In this document: piece after piece, positions 1-6,788 of the stretch
Layout: the number at the start of each line of letters is the position of its first letter
Position numbering within the stretch: position 1 is the first letter of the stretch
Origin: Rickettsiaceae bacterium 4572_127
GTDB taxonomy: Bacteria > Pseudomonadota > Alphaproteobacteria > Rs-D84 > NBLK01
Length of the DNA: 16,694 bases
Assembly: GCA_002084505.1 (NCBI GenBank)
Contig: NBLK01000013.1
Span: 1-16,694 of the forward strand
Direction of reading: 5' to 3'
Position numbers and translations under genes: made by a program
The notes under the pieces: generated by a model
The model's database searches: none
Told to the model about the DNA's origin: nothing
Seen by the model: the letters and a program-made list of their open reading frames with translations, nothing else

Positions 1-872
1 TTCAAGCTAGTTTCGGAGAAAATTCATTTTCATTTTTTGAAGAGCAGGGCGGAGAAACAGGAAGTATAATTCGCAAAGATATAGTCTATAATCCTTTTAT
101 GTCTTTGATTGATGAGCAAAATATGGGGGTAAAATACGGAATTGATTTAACCGAAACATGGAAATTATCTTCAATGGTTTCTCATGGGCAGAATAATTAT
201 GAAGATGGAATCGCAAGAGATCCATATCTAATGCAAAATCAATTAGAACAAGAGCAATATGAAGGAACTGTTTCGGTCTCTATGATGCGATTGCAAAAAG
301 ATTTTGAAGAAATGACTTTTGCTTTTGATGGTGGTATTGCTTATGAAGAAAAGACTATGTTAGGAGCTGTAAATGAAGGAGCTTTTGAAACTGAGGACGG
401 AACAATTACACAATTTTATAGTTTGAATTTCTCGGCGAATCCAACGGAATTATTGCGGTTTTTTGGTGGATACACAAAAGGTATAACAGAAGTTAAAGCA
501 GGCGAAAATTCTTTCTTTACAGAGCTATCTAAGTTTGAAACCTCGTCATTTCATGTAGGGGCGGATTATAAAATAAATAAAAAAACTTCATTTGGAATGA
601 TTGTGGCTCAGCCGTTGAGAATTGATAAAGCTAATGCTAATTTAGAATATGCAATTTCTCGTGATTCAGTTGAAAATAGTTTTGTAGTTGAAAGCCATAC
701 CGTTAATTTAACTCCGACTGCACATGAAACTGATGTACAAGCATTTTTATCTCATAAGACAGATGGAGTAACTATTGATTTTGGAGTTTTGTATCAACAT
801 AATCCTGCACATAGTAAAGAACTTCCTGACGATACAACTGGAATAATTAGCTTCAAATGGGCGATGCAATAA
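1..872 (+). CDS. 3' end of a large beta-rich surface protein, possibly an S8 peptidase/autotransporter-like C-terminus
   Basis: The reading frame is open to the left edge (codons in frame from position 3), so the ATG at 99 is almost certainly internal and the gene starts outside the window. The visible ~290 residues alternate polar and hydrophobic residues, with many Gly and aromatic residues, as in outer-membrane or passenger beta structure. There is no membrane helix. Near the end, VNLTPTAHETDVQAF followed by YQHNPAHSKELPDD resembles from memory the conserved tail of alphaproteobacterial S8 (subtilisin-like) peptidases with a C-terminal beta domain (VNLTPSGREIDLE... and a late PDD motif). 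The catalytic part would be upstream and unseen, so the peptidase call is inference. The last residues (FKWAMQ) lack the terminal aromatic typical of barrels. The stop codon lies inside an inverted repeat. Confidence 0.6.
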   Translation, partial: QASFGENSFSFFEEQGGETGSIIRKDIVYNPFMSLIDEQNMGVKYGIDLTETWKLSSMVSHGQNNYEDGIARDPYLMQNQLEQEQYEGTVSVSMMRLQKDFEEMTFAFDGGIAYEEKTMLGAVNEGAFETEDGTITQFYSLNFSANPTELLRFFGGYTKGITEVKAGENSFFTELSKFETSSFHVGADYKINKKTSFGMIVAQPLRIDKANANLEYAISRDSVENSFVVESHTVNLTPTAHETDVQAFLSHKTDGVTIDFGVLYQHNPAHSKELPDDTTGIISFKWAMQ

Positions 873-893
873 TTAAAATTATTGCGAAGCAAT
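866..893. repeat. Inverted repeats at the end of the first gene
   Basis: GCAATAAT (866-873) and ATTATTGC (878-885) form a perfect 8-bp stem around a TAAA loop, and the TAA stop at 870-872 lies in the left arm. The right arm overlaps a second small palindrome, ATTGC-GAA-GCAAT (881-893). That module recurs as its reverse complement at 9792-9804. No T-tract follows, so this may be an mRNA 3' end structure rather than an intrinsic terminator. Confidence 0.5.
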
Positions 894-945
894 TCTGAAT
901 ATAGTAAAACAAATAATAATAGAACAAATTTTAAGGAGATTTTTG

Positions 946-1005
946 ATGGACTTTCAATCAGTTTACCGCATATTATATATGATATGGTTTAAGGTAAATT
1001 GTTGA
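946..1005 (+). CDS. Possible 19-residue small ORF with a strong ribosome-binding site
   Basis: An AAGGAG ribosome-binding site (933-938) sits 7 nt before an ATG at 946. The ATG opens a 19-codon frame, MDFQSVYRILYMIWFKVNC, which ends at TGA 1003-1005. The peptide is hydrophobic and aromatic. It lies between the partial surface protein and aroK and could be a leader peptide, a small membrane peptide, or the stump of a lost gene. The only evidence is the quality of the ribosome-binding site, and I recognise no family. The remaining bases 1006-1099 are A-rich. They hold one short inverted repeat (AAGAAC/GTTCTT, about 1018-1038) and no other gene. Confidence 0.3.
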   Translation: MDFQSVYRILYMIWFKVNC

Positions 1006-1099
1006 AAAGCTACAAAAAGAACCTAAAAGTTGTTCTTAAAAAAATAAAAATACTATTACAAAAAAAGAAAAAAATAAAAATTAGTATTTGGTTTCACTA

Positions 1100-1160
1100 T
1101 ATCACCCACCCCTTGTGGGAGGGTCAAAATAGCTTTGCTATTTTGGGGCGGGGTAAAATA
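1100..1160 (+). repeat. 61-bp structured repeat, copy 1, directly 5' of aroK
   Basis: The copy runs from TATCACCC to GGGGCGGGGTAAAATA. Inside are a C-rich/G-rich hairpin (ACCCACCC, CTTGT, GGGAGGGT, with one A-A mismatch) and a perfect AAAATAG-CTTTG-CTATTTT hairpin, followed by a G-rich tail that could alternatively pair with the 5' C-rich arm. It ends 8 nt before the aroK start, and its last base is the first base of the AGGA ribosome-binding site (1160-1163). No T-tract follows, so it is not an intrinsic terminator. Confidence 0.85.
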
Positions 1161-1168
1161 GGATACAA

Positions 1169-1714
1169 ATGACAAAATTAGAATTAAAAATTAAAAAACC
1201 GATTGTGTTTGTTGGGCTCATGGGGGCTGGAAAAACAACAATCGGCAGAAGGGTTGCTAGTAATTTAGGTCTAAAATTCAATGATTTAGACAAAGAAATT
1301 GAGAGAACGTCTAACTTCTCAATAATAGAACTTTTTTCAATTTATGGTGAAGAATGGTTTCGCAAAGGTGAGGCAGGGGTTTTGAAAAGAATGCTTGAGA
1401 CAGCTCCAATTCAAAAAGTTTTATCAACAGGCGAAGGGGCTTTTTTGGCAAAAGAAAATCGTAAAATGATTAAGGAAAAAGCAATTTCAATTTGGCTAAA
1501 AGCGGATTTAGATCTACTTGTTCGACGAACTTCTTATAAAAAAACAAGACCGCAGCTTTTGAATACTGATTCACGAAAAGTTTTGCAAAAACTAATGGAA
1601 GAAAGAAGTGCAATTTATGCTGAGGCGGACATTATTATTGAGACAAAAAATGAGAGTCTAAAAAAAACTGCCGATAAAGTCTTAGAAGTTTTGAATGAAA
1701 AATTATGTCAGTAG
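1169..1714 (+). CDS. aroK: Shikimate kinase
   Basis: Phosphorylates shikimate at the 3-hydroxyl with ATP, the fifth step of the cytosolic chorismate (aromatic amino acid) pathway. The 181 residues are the usual family length. A Walker A loop GLMGAGKTT lies at 16-24, DLD at 39-41 and FR at 64-65 contact Mg/shikimate, and the lid with TRPQL is at 126-130. The motif normally reading GGG in shikimate binding here reads GEG (88-90, GEGAF), an unusual substitution. The ATG at 1169 is chosen because AGGA (1160-1163) sits 5 nt before it. A 61-bp repeat lies just upstream and a second copy separates it from mtaB. No aroB is adjacent, although aroK-aroB pairing is common in Proteobacteria. Gluconate kinase-like members share the fold, but the motifs favour AroK. 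Confidence 0.93.
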   Translation: MTKLELKIKKPIVFVGLMGAGKTTIGRRVASNLGLKFNDLDKEIERTSNFSIIELFSIYGEEWFRKGEAGVLKRMLETAPIQKVLSTGEGAFLAKENRKMIKEKAISIWLKADLDLLVRRTSYKKTRPQLLNTDSRKVLQKLMEERSAIYAEADIIIETKNESLKKTADKVLEVLNEKLCQ

Positions 1715-1731
1715 AAATTAAAATTCCGAAT

Positions 1732-1792
1732 TATCACCCACCCCTTGTGGGAGGGTCAAAATAGCTTTGCTATTTTGGGGCGGGGTAAAATA
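1732..1792 (+). repeat. 61-bp structured repeat, copy 2, between aroK and mtaB
   Basis: Almost identical to copy 1 from TATCACCC through GGGGCGGGGTAAAATA, in the same orientation. It fills most of the 95-nt gap between aroK and mtaB and ends 17 nt before the mtaB start. The paired arms are the same as in copy 1. It probably lies within a shared transcript, where the stems could act as an RNA stabiliser or modulate translation of mtaB. Confidence 0.85.
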
Positions 1793-1809
1793 ATAGAACA
1801 GAGAAAAAA

Positions 1810-3015
1810 ATGGCAGTAGAAATTAAAACTTTTGGTTGCAGATTAAACATTCTTGAAACAGAAAAAATTAGAAATTTACTTTCGGATTCCTGTTTTTCAA
1901 ACACCACAATTTTTCATTCTTGTGCAATCACAGGCGAGGCAGAAAGACAATTACGGCAGGAAATTCGTAAATATAAAAGAGCTAATCCAGAAAAAAAAAT
2001 AATTTTAACTGGATGTGCAGGACAGATAAATCCTAAAAAATATGATGCAATGCCAGAGATAAATAAGGTAATTGGAAATACTCATAAGTTTAATAAGAGT
2101 GCTTATGAAAGTTCTGATTCTTTGGTCTGGACGAGTCTCTTAGGAAAAAATAAAATGCCAAAAAAAGGCGATGCAAAGGATTTTCCAAAACATACAAAAG
2201 CATTTATTCAAATTCAACAAGGGTGCGATCATTTTTGTTCTTATTGCATAGTTCCTTCTGCTCGTGGGCGAGCGTATAACTTTCAAAAAACTAGTATAAT
2301 CAAAGAGATAAATAAGTGTCTTAAAGCGGGATATAAGGAGCTAACTTTGACAGGGGCAGATATTGCGTCTTATAAAAATCCTTCAAATGAAGAAGAAAAA
2401 TTGCCTGATTTAATAGAAGAGATTTTAAGAATTAGAGGAAACTTTCGCCTAAGGTTATCGTCTTACGATCCTGCAATTTCAGCTGATAAAATTTTTGAAA
2501 TTATGAAAGAAGACAATCGCCTTTGTCCATTTTTGCATATTTCAATGCAGTCAGGAGAAGACAATGTTTTAGAAAAAATGAAGCGACGACATACTCAAAA
2601 AGATATTGAAAATTTGATAACAAAAGGAGAAAAGATCGTGCCTGATATTTTATTTGGTGCGGATATTATCACGGGGTTTCCGACTGAAACTGATGAGCAA
2701 TTTGAGGAGACTTTTGAGTTTGTAAAGAAAATGAAAACTCTTGTGCATTTGCATATTTTCCCATATTCTCCGAGAGCAGGAACAGTGGCATTTTCATGGA
2801 AATCAGATAGAACTATTGCAAAAAAAAGAGCAAAAAAACTACGAGAATTAAAAGTAGAAAAAGAGCAGATTTTTCAAAAATATATTGGAAAGAGACTTGA
2901 GGTTTTAAGCGAAGGAAAAAATGGATACACTGGAAATTATATTAAAATTAATTTTCAAAAACACGAATCCAAAGGGGAATTTGTGGAAATAACTTTGCAG
3001 AAAGGGAATTTGTAA
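1810..3015 (+). CDS. mtaB: tRNA t(6)A37 methylthiotransferase MtaB
   Basis: A radical-SAM methylthiotransferase that converts t6A to ms2t6A at position 37 of ANN-decoding tRNAs. The UPF0004/MiaB N-terminal domain carries its cluster-binding cysteines at C10 (FGCRLN), C38 (HSCAIT) and C69 (TGCAGQ). The radical-SAM triad CDHFCSYC is C139, C143, C146. A TRAM-like tail is present but short (about 355-401). FGCRLN and CAITGEAE are typical of MtaB rather than MiaB or RimO. The length of 401 is near the usual 400-450. The ribosome-binding site is weak (an A/G-rich tract before ATG). The stop TAA overlaps the alr ATG by one base (TAATG), which suggests translational coupling to alr and co-transcription from aroK onwards. 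Confidence 0.93.
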   Translation: MAVEIKTFGCRLNILETEKIRNLLSDSCFSNTTIFHSCAITGEAERQLRQEIRKYKRANPEKKIILTGCAGQINPKKYDAMPEINKVIGNTHKFNKSAYESSDSLVWTSLLGKNKMPKKGDAKDFPKHTKAFIQIQQGCDHFCSYCIVPSARGRAYNFQKTSIIKEINKCLKAGYKELTLTGADIASYKNPSNEEEKLPDLIEEILRIRGNFRLRLSSYDPAISADKIFEIMKEDNRLCPFLHISMQSGEDNVLEKMKRRHTQKDIENLITKGEKIVPDILFGADIITGFPTETDEQFEETFEFVKKMKTLVHLHIFPYSPRAGTVAFSWKSDRTIAKKRAKKLRELKVEKEQIFQKYIGKRLEVLSEGKNGYTGNYIKINFQKHESKGEFVEITLQKGNL

Positions 3016-4139
3016 TGAACGAAGTTTTGGAAAACAGACCGACAAAAGCAGTTATTTCTTTATCTAATTTGAGGCATAACTTAAGGGTTGTAAAAAGCAA
3101 TTTAGACGCAAAAACAAAAATTTTAGGAACGGTAAAGGCAAATGCTTATGGGCATGGAATTTTAGAAATTTCCCAAGAACTCATAAAAAATGCCGTTGAT
3201 TATTTAGGGGTTGCATACATAGAAGAAGCGATTTTTTTACGAAAAAATGGTGTGAAAATTCCAATTTTAGTTTTAGGGGCAATCAATAAAAAACAGATTC
3301 CATTGTTTCTAAAATATGATATTGAAATAACAAGTTCTTCGATTGATAAGTCTCTGGAAATCTCTAAAATAGCAAAAAAGACTGGGAAAATTGCAAAAGT
3401 TCATTTGAAAATAGATACAGGAATGGAGCGGATTGGAGTTCATTGGTATAATGCTGAGCAGTTTATTTCTCAATCGCAAAAAATGAAAAATCTGGATGTC
3501 GTTGGGATTTTTTCTCACTTAGCAAAAGCAGAGAATTCTAAAATTTCTAATCTTCAAATTGATAGGTTTGATAAGATAATTTCTAAGTTAAAAAGTGCTA
3601 AAAAATGTCCGAAAATAGTTCATTTGCTAAATTCTTCTGGGATTGTAAATTACAAAAAAGCTCAGTATAATATGGTGCGAGCGGGGATAATTTTGTATGG
3701 TTATACAGATGAAATTCAGGAGAAATTGCGACCTGTGATGTCTCTAAAAACGAAAGTTAGTTATTTCAAAGTCGTACCGAAAAACACTGGAATTGGATAT
3801 AATCACACCTTTACGACTAAGCAACAAACTAGGATTATTACGATGCCGATTGGGTATGGAGATGGATATTTTAGGGCTTTCTCAAATAAAGGAATTGTAG
3901 GAGTGCGAGGTAAAATTTATCCTGTCGTTGGAAATGTTTGTATGGATCAAATTATGGTGGATATTGGAGCAGATGGAGAGGCTTATAATGGCGACGATGT
4001 TTTGCTTTTTGGAGAGCATGAAAATATGAAAATTCCTTTGGAAGAGCTGAGTAAAAAAATAAACACAATTCCGTATGAAATTTTATGTGCTGTTTCGTCA
4101 CGAGTCCCGCGAGTAATTGTAGACAATAAAAATGCCTAG
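3015..4139 (+). CDS. alr: Alanine racemase
   Basis: A PLP enzyme converting L-alanine to D-alanine for peptidoglycan, so the organism should build a murein wall. The PLP-lysine motif KANAYGHG places the Schiff-base lysine at K41. FSHLA lies at 166-170 and AGIILYGY at 223-230. The second catalytic base is expected at Y262 in GIGYNHTF. The C-terminal beta domain has GYGDGYFRAF and GNVCMDQIMVD. The 374 residues are full length. The start is fixed by the 1-bp overlap with mtaB and there is no separate ribosome-binding site, as expected for a coupled gene. The TAG stop lies inside the left arm of a strong terminator. Confidence 0.95.
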   Translation: MNEVLENRPTKAVISLSNLRHNLRVVKSNLDAKTKILGTVKANAYGHGILEISQELIKNAVDYLGVAYIEEAIFLRKNGVKIPILVLGAINKKQIPLFLKYDIEITSSSIDKSLEISKIAKKTGKIAKVHLKIDTGMERIGVHWYNAEQFISQSQKMKNLDVVGIFSHLAKAENSKISNLQIDRFDKIISKLKSAKKCPKIVHLLNSSGIVNYKKAQYNMVRAGIILYGYTDEIQEKLRPVMSLKTKVSYFKVVPKNTGIGYNHTFTTKQQTRIITMPIGYGDGYFRAFSNKGIVGVRGKIYPVVGNVCMDQIMVDIGADGEAYNGDDVLLFGEHENMKIPLEELSKKINTIPYEILCAVSSRVPRVIVDNKNA

Positions 4140-4157
4140 AAAAACTAGGCATTTTTT
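4128..4157 (+). terminator. Intrinsic terminator of the aroK-mtaB-alr unit
   Basis: AAAAATGCCTAG (4128-4139) pairs with CTAGGCATTTTT (4145-4156) around an AAAAA loop, continuing into a short T-run. The alr stop codon TAG is the last three bases of the left arm, so there is no 3' untranslated spacer. Confidence 0.9.
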
Positions 4158-4181
4158 GAAGTAATAAAAAATATTATTATC

Positions 4182-4874
4182 TTACTTAACTACATCGTAA
4201 CCAAGGGCATCAAGCTTTTCGGTTAAAATATTTTCCATAAAACTTTCTATTATAAGAGGAATTTCGGTTTTTGTTTCGAAGTACAAATCAATAACATAAT
4301 TTCTAAAATCTGCATTGCTGTAAGCAAATTCAGGCATTAAATTTATAATCTCTAATGCTGCTTGAAAAGGTCCATCTTTTTTATCAGTTCTATGGATAAT
4401 AGTGAGAAAAGGTTGAGTAGCTTTTGTAAAATCATCAGTTTCTTTAGAAGACTCTAGCTTTGGTAAATACTCTTCTCTTAAACCATTAAGCTCATTTTTT
4501 AAATTTTGTTGCGCATCTATTCCTTTTACCACCATACAAAGAATGTGTTTATTTTGAAAATAACTAATTAATTCTTTTTCAATTGCATTTCCAATTTCTT
4601 CAGGTGAATATTTTTTTTTCAAACTTGGGTATGTCGTTAAATTATCGTTTCCTTTTTCAAGCTTCCATAAATCATTTTTTTTAGAATGTATTTCTGCTTG
4701 AGTTTGACTGATTCCAGTAGGGTAATTTTTTGTACCTTGGACTAATATCTTATTCTTTTCTAGAATCAGGTAAAGCTTTCTTAGAAATTCAGCTTGGTTT
4801 TTTTTGGATAATTTTAAAAGAAACTCAGGCTTTAGGATAAGTAGAGCATATTCAATGTTATTAGTAGCAGTCAT
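4182..4874 (-). CDS. Divergent nucleoside-diphosphate-kinase-like protein
   Basis: The 230-residue protein opens with IEYALLILKPEFL, matching the NDPK N-terminal strand with its conserved lysine (K15). Later, TIIHRTDKKDGPFQAALEI (158-176) aligns by eye with the NDPK active site IHGSD-x-x-A-x-x-EI, giving a candidate catalytic H161. Between them lie about 90 more residues than canonical NDPK (~140 aa), rich in Lys/Glu, and a C-terminal extension follows. Several NDPK core motifs are not evident, so it may be inactive or have a different role. A further in-frame ATG at 4934 was rejected, because it would overlap the -35 box of a strong promoter and the ATG at 4874 has an AAAGGA ribosome-binding site 7 nt before it. 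It stands alone, convergent with alr and divergent from rarA. Confidence 0.6.
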   Translation of the reverse strand: MTATNNIEYALLILKPEFLLKLSKKNQAEFLRKLYLILEKNKILVQGTKNYPTGISQTQAEIHSKKNDLWKLEKGNDNLTTYPSLKKKYSPEEIGNAIEKELISYFQNKHILCMVVKGIDAQQNLKNELNGLREEYLPKLESSKETDDFTKATQPFLTIIHRTDKKDGPFQAALEIINLMPEFAYSNADFRNYVIDLYFETKTEIPLIIESFMENILTEKLDALGYDVVK

Positions 4875-4905
4875 AATTTGTCCTTTTATTTGGTTACTGA
4901 GAGGC

Positions 4906-4934
4906 ATCATAGGAAACAATCTAGTCTTTGTCAA
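4906..4934 (-). promoter_or_regulatory. Sigma-70-type promoter of the NDPK-like gene
   Basis: Read on the minus strand: a perfect -35 TTGACA (4929-4934), a 17-bp spacer, and -10 TATGAT (4906-4911). Transcription is predicted to begin near 4899, giving a 25-nt leader with an AAAGGA ribosome-binding site before the ATG at 4874. Confidence 0.8.
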
Positions 4935-4960
4935 CAGCTAAAATGCTTTTATGAAACAAC

Positions 4961-4988
4961 TTGAAATTTTAGAAAAAAGTAATATAAT
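4961..4988 (+). promoter_or_regulatory. Sigma-70-type promoter of rarA, positioned for a leaderless mRNA
   Basis: -35 TTGAAA (4961-4966), a 16-bp spacer, and a perfect -10 TATAAT (4983-4988). The expected start site, 6-7 nt downstream, falls on the rarA ATG at 4995. No ribosome-binding site lies between the -10 box and the ATG. Confidence 0.75.
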
Positions 4989-4994
4989 TTGTTT

Positions 4995-6305
4995 ATGACT
5001 AAAAAAAATCTATTTCAAGAAAAAAACAATGAGGCGAAAAAGCTGGAACCACTTGCATATCGTCTGCGTCCTAAAACGCTAAAAGATGTAATAGGGCAGG
5101 GACATTTGACGGAAAAGGATGGTTTTCTAACAAAAGTTATTGAGGTAAATCATTTGCCGTCTGTGATTTTCTGGGGACCTGCGGGATGTGGAAAAACTAC
5201 TCTTTCGCATATTTTATCTCGTGAAATTGATGCAGATATTCATATTATCTCAGCGGTTTTGGCGGGAGTTTCTGATCTGCGAGCGATATTTAAAATTGCT
5301 AAATATAATAAAGAGCAGGGTAAAAAAACGATTCTTTTTATAGACGAAATTCATCGCTTTAACAAGGCTCAGCAAGATAGTTTACTGCCAGTAGTTGAGG
5401 ACGGAACTATTATTTTAATTGGAGCTACGACTGAAAATCCTTCGTTTGAAATCAATAATGCTTTACTTTCTCGTTGCCGTGTTTTAGTAGTAAATCGTTT
5501 GAAAGATTTGAATTTGAAGAAGCTTTTTGAACGAGCGGAAAAAGAGCTAAAAACATCATTTCAGCTGGGAAAAGATGCAAAAACGAAGCTAATTGAAATG
5601 GCGGACGGCGATGCGAGGTATCTTCTCGGTAGTTTGGAAATCTTACATTCTTTGAATTTGAAAAAAACTATTTCAACAGATGATTTACTAAAAATTCTGC
5701 AACAAAAATCAACTCAGGGCGATAGGGCAGGCGAGGGGCATTTTAATTTAATTTCCGCCGTTCATAAATCTCTTCGTGGTTCGGATGTGCAAGCGTCGCT
5801 TTATTGGGTGGCGAGAATGATAAATCAGGGTGAAGATCCGCGGTATATTTTTCGGCGATTGACTCGTTTTGCTAGTGAAGATATTGGGCAGGCAGATCCG
5901 AATGCGATGCAATTTTTAGTTTCGGCTTGGCAGGCTTTTGAGCGACTAGGGCAACCTGAGGGAGAAATTCATTTGGCTCAATCTGTGATTTATTTAGCAC
6001 TCGCTCCTAAGTCAAATGCTTGTTATGTGGCTTGGGAAGATGTGAAAAATTTCGCGAAAAAAAATGGCTCGCTAATGCCACCGAAAATAATTCTAAATGC
6101 TCCGACGCAAATGATGAGCGAGATGGGATATGGAGACGGATATAAGTATGATCATAATCAAAAGGATGGTTTTTCAGGGCAGAATTATTTCCCAAAAGGA
6201 GTGAAACGAGAAGAATTTTATACTCCTGTGGAGCGGGGATTTGAACGAGAAATGAAAAAACGAATCTCTTATTTTGATAAATTACGGAATAAAAAAAAAG
6301 ATTAG
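4995..6305 (+). CDS. rarA: Replication-associated recombination protein RarA (MgsA), AAA+ ATPase
   Basis: A clamp-loader-like AAA+ ATPase that acts at stalled replication forks. Walker A GPAGCGKTTL is at 61-70, Walker B LFIDEIHRF at 114-122, and sensor 1 is in the GATTENPSFE segment. The C-terminal MgsA half carries RAGEGHFNLISAVHKSLRGSD and a conserved tail with GYKYDHNQKDGFSGQNYFP. The 436 residues are normal length. The ATG at 4995 is preferred over a TTG two codons upstream, because the -10 box ends at 4988 and the predicted transcript starts at this ATG. The stop TAG lies in the left arm of a hairpin shared with the convergent small gene. RuvB and DnaX share the fold, but the MgsA domain decides the call. 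Confidence 0.95.
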   Translation: MTKKNLFQEKNNEAKKLEPLAYRLRPKTLKDVIGQGHLTEKDGFLTKVIEVNHLPSVIFWGPAGCGKTTLSHILSREIDADIHIISAVLAGVSDLRAIFKIAKYNKEQGKKTILFIDEIHRFNKAQQDSLLPVVEDGTIILIGATTENPSFEINNALLSRCRVLVVNRLKDLNLKKLFERAEKELKTSFQLGKDAKTKLIEMADGDARYLLGSLEILHSLNLKKTISTDDLLKILQQKSTQGDRAGEGHFNLISAVHKSLRGSDVQASLYWVARMINQGEDPRYIFRRLTRFASEDIGQADPNAMQFLVSAWQAFERLGQPEGEIHLAQSVIYLALAPKSNACYVAWEDVKNFAKKNGSLMPPKIILNAPTQMMSEMGYGDGYKYDHNQKDGFSGQNYFPKGVKREEFYTPVERGFEREMKKRISYFDKLRNKKKD

Positions 6306-6321
6306 ACATGATCTAATCTTT
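6291..6321 (-). terminator. Intrinsic terminator of the small membrane protein gene, overlapping the rarA end
   Basis: On the minus strand AAAGATTAGA (6321-6312) pairs perfectly with TCTAATCTTT (6306-6297) around a 5-nt loop. A run of T (complement of A at 6291-6296) follows directly, as in an ideal intrinsic terminator. The same hairpin contains the rarA stop codon on the plus strand, where the downstream T-richness is weaker. Confidence 0.8.
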
Positions 6322-6328
6322 AAAAAAA

Positions 6329-6529
6329 CTATTTTTTATATAATTTTTTTCGTCTTTGTGCTTCAGCCACCGTATAGATGATTAAAAAGAAAAGACCCAT
6401 TCCTAACGCAATTCCCCAACCGAACATTTCGTTTGGAGATTGTTTTCCTTTTCCAAAAAAAATCTCGATTAAAAATGCTATTATAACGATGATGGTTGGG
6501 CTTAATAGCCATTCTGTTTTGTATTTCAT
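6329..6529 (-). CDS. Small two-helix membrane protein
   Basis: This 66-residue protein has two hydrophobic segments, about residues 8-26 (LLSPTIIVIIAFLIEIFFG) and 36-55 (MFGWGIALGMGLFFLIIYTV). They are joined by a short polar loop, with a positively charged tail RRKKLYKK that would favour a cytosolic C-terminus. I recognise no family. It is accepted as a gene because it is bracketed by a good terminator and, about 130 nt upstream, a good promoter, and because the opposite-strand frame is much less protein-like. There is no recognisable ribosome-binding site before the ATG. The transcript leader is long and strongly folded, so translation or transcription may be regulated through that structure. 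Confidence 0.55.
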   Translation of the reverse strand: MKYKTEWLLSPTIIVIIAFLIEIFFGKGKQSPNEMFGWGIALGMGLFFLIIYTVAEAQRRKKLYKK

Positions 6530-6540
6530 GATAAATAAAT

Positions 6541-6658
6541 TTAAAAAGATTAAAAAATAAAATAATTAACCAAAAAAATTAAAAAGCTCACGGTTCTCAT
6601 ATCTAGGATGAGATTTAAGGTTTTTGCTTTAATTTTTAAGGTTAATTATTAGTTAGTT
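6541..6658 (-). ncRNA. Structured leader or free-standing small RNA upstream of the small membrane protein
   Basis: Downstream of the promoter at 6665-6693, the minus-strand transcript begins near 6658 and folds into a long imperfect hairpin. AATAATTAACC (6650-6640) pairs perfectly with GGTTAATTATT (6571-6561). The stem continues through A/T-rich pairs to AAAGC/GCTTT. An internal loop and an apical TCTCAT...ATGAGA hairpin (6613-6595) complete it. The closing arm is followed by T-rich sequence (6560-6541), as in a terminator. It could therefore be a ~115-nt sRNA with its own terminator or an attenuator-type leader of the gene at 6329-6529. It matches no riboswitch class I recognise. Confidence 0.5.
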
Positions 6659-6664
6659 ACACCT

Positions 6665-6693
6665 AGCATAAAGATAGACAGAGAGAGAGTCAA
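6665..6693 (-). promoter_or_regulatory. Sigma-70-type promoter driving the structured leader
   Basis: On the minus strand: -35 TTGACT (6688-6693), a 17-bp spacer and -10 TATGCT (6665-6670), with predicted start near 6658. The spacer is a CT-repeat tract. The next gene on this strand is the small membrane protein at 6529. Confidence 0.7.
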
Positions 6694-6788
6694 GTATAAT
6701 CTCAAAAAAAGTAAGGAAAAATTAAGTTTATTTTGAAGAAGCAAGTTAAGTTGTTGATTTATAAGGAAAAATAAAAGGCAAAAAAAAT

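Noticed and set aside
99..872. ATG at 99 as the true start of the first gene
   Set aside because: The same frame is open without a stop to the window edge and has the same composition, so this is an internal Met of a truncated gene.
1100..1160. 61-bp repeat as an intrinsic terminator
   Set aside because: No T-tract follows the hairpins in the direction of transcription, and copies lie just before start codons.
4875..4934. Longer NDPK-like N-terminus starting at 4934
   Set aside because: It would overlap a consensus promoter and lacks a ribosome-binding site; the ATG at 4874 has both elements upstream.
6378..6560. Plus-strand 60-codon frame opposite the small membrane protein
   Set aside because: Low-complexity Lys/Pro/Ile composition, no ribosome-binding site. 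The minus-strand frame has two plausible membrane helices with a promoter and terminator in register.
6541..6658. preQ1 riboswitch, considered because queH is nearby
   Set aside because: No preQ1-type consensus is visible, and the leader precedes a small membrane protein rather than queH, which follows rpoD directly.
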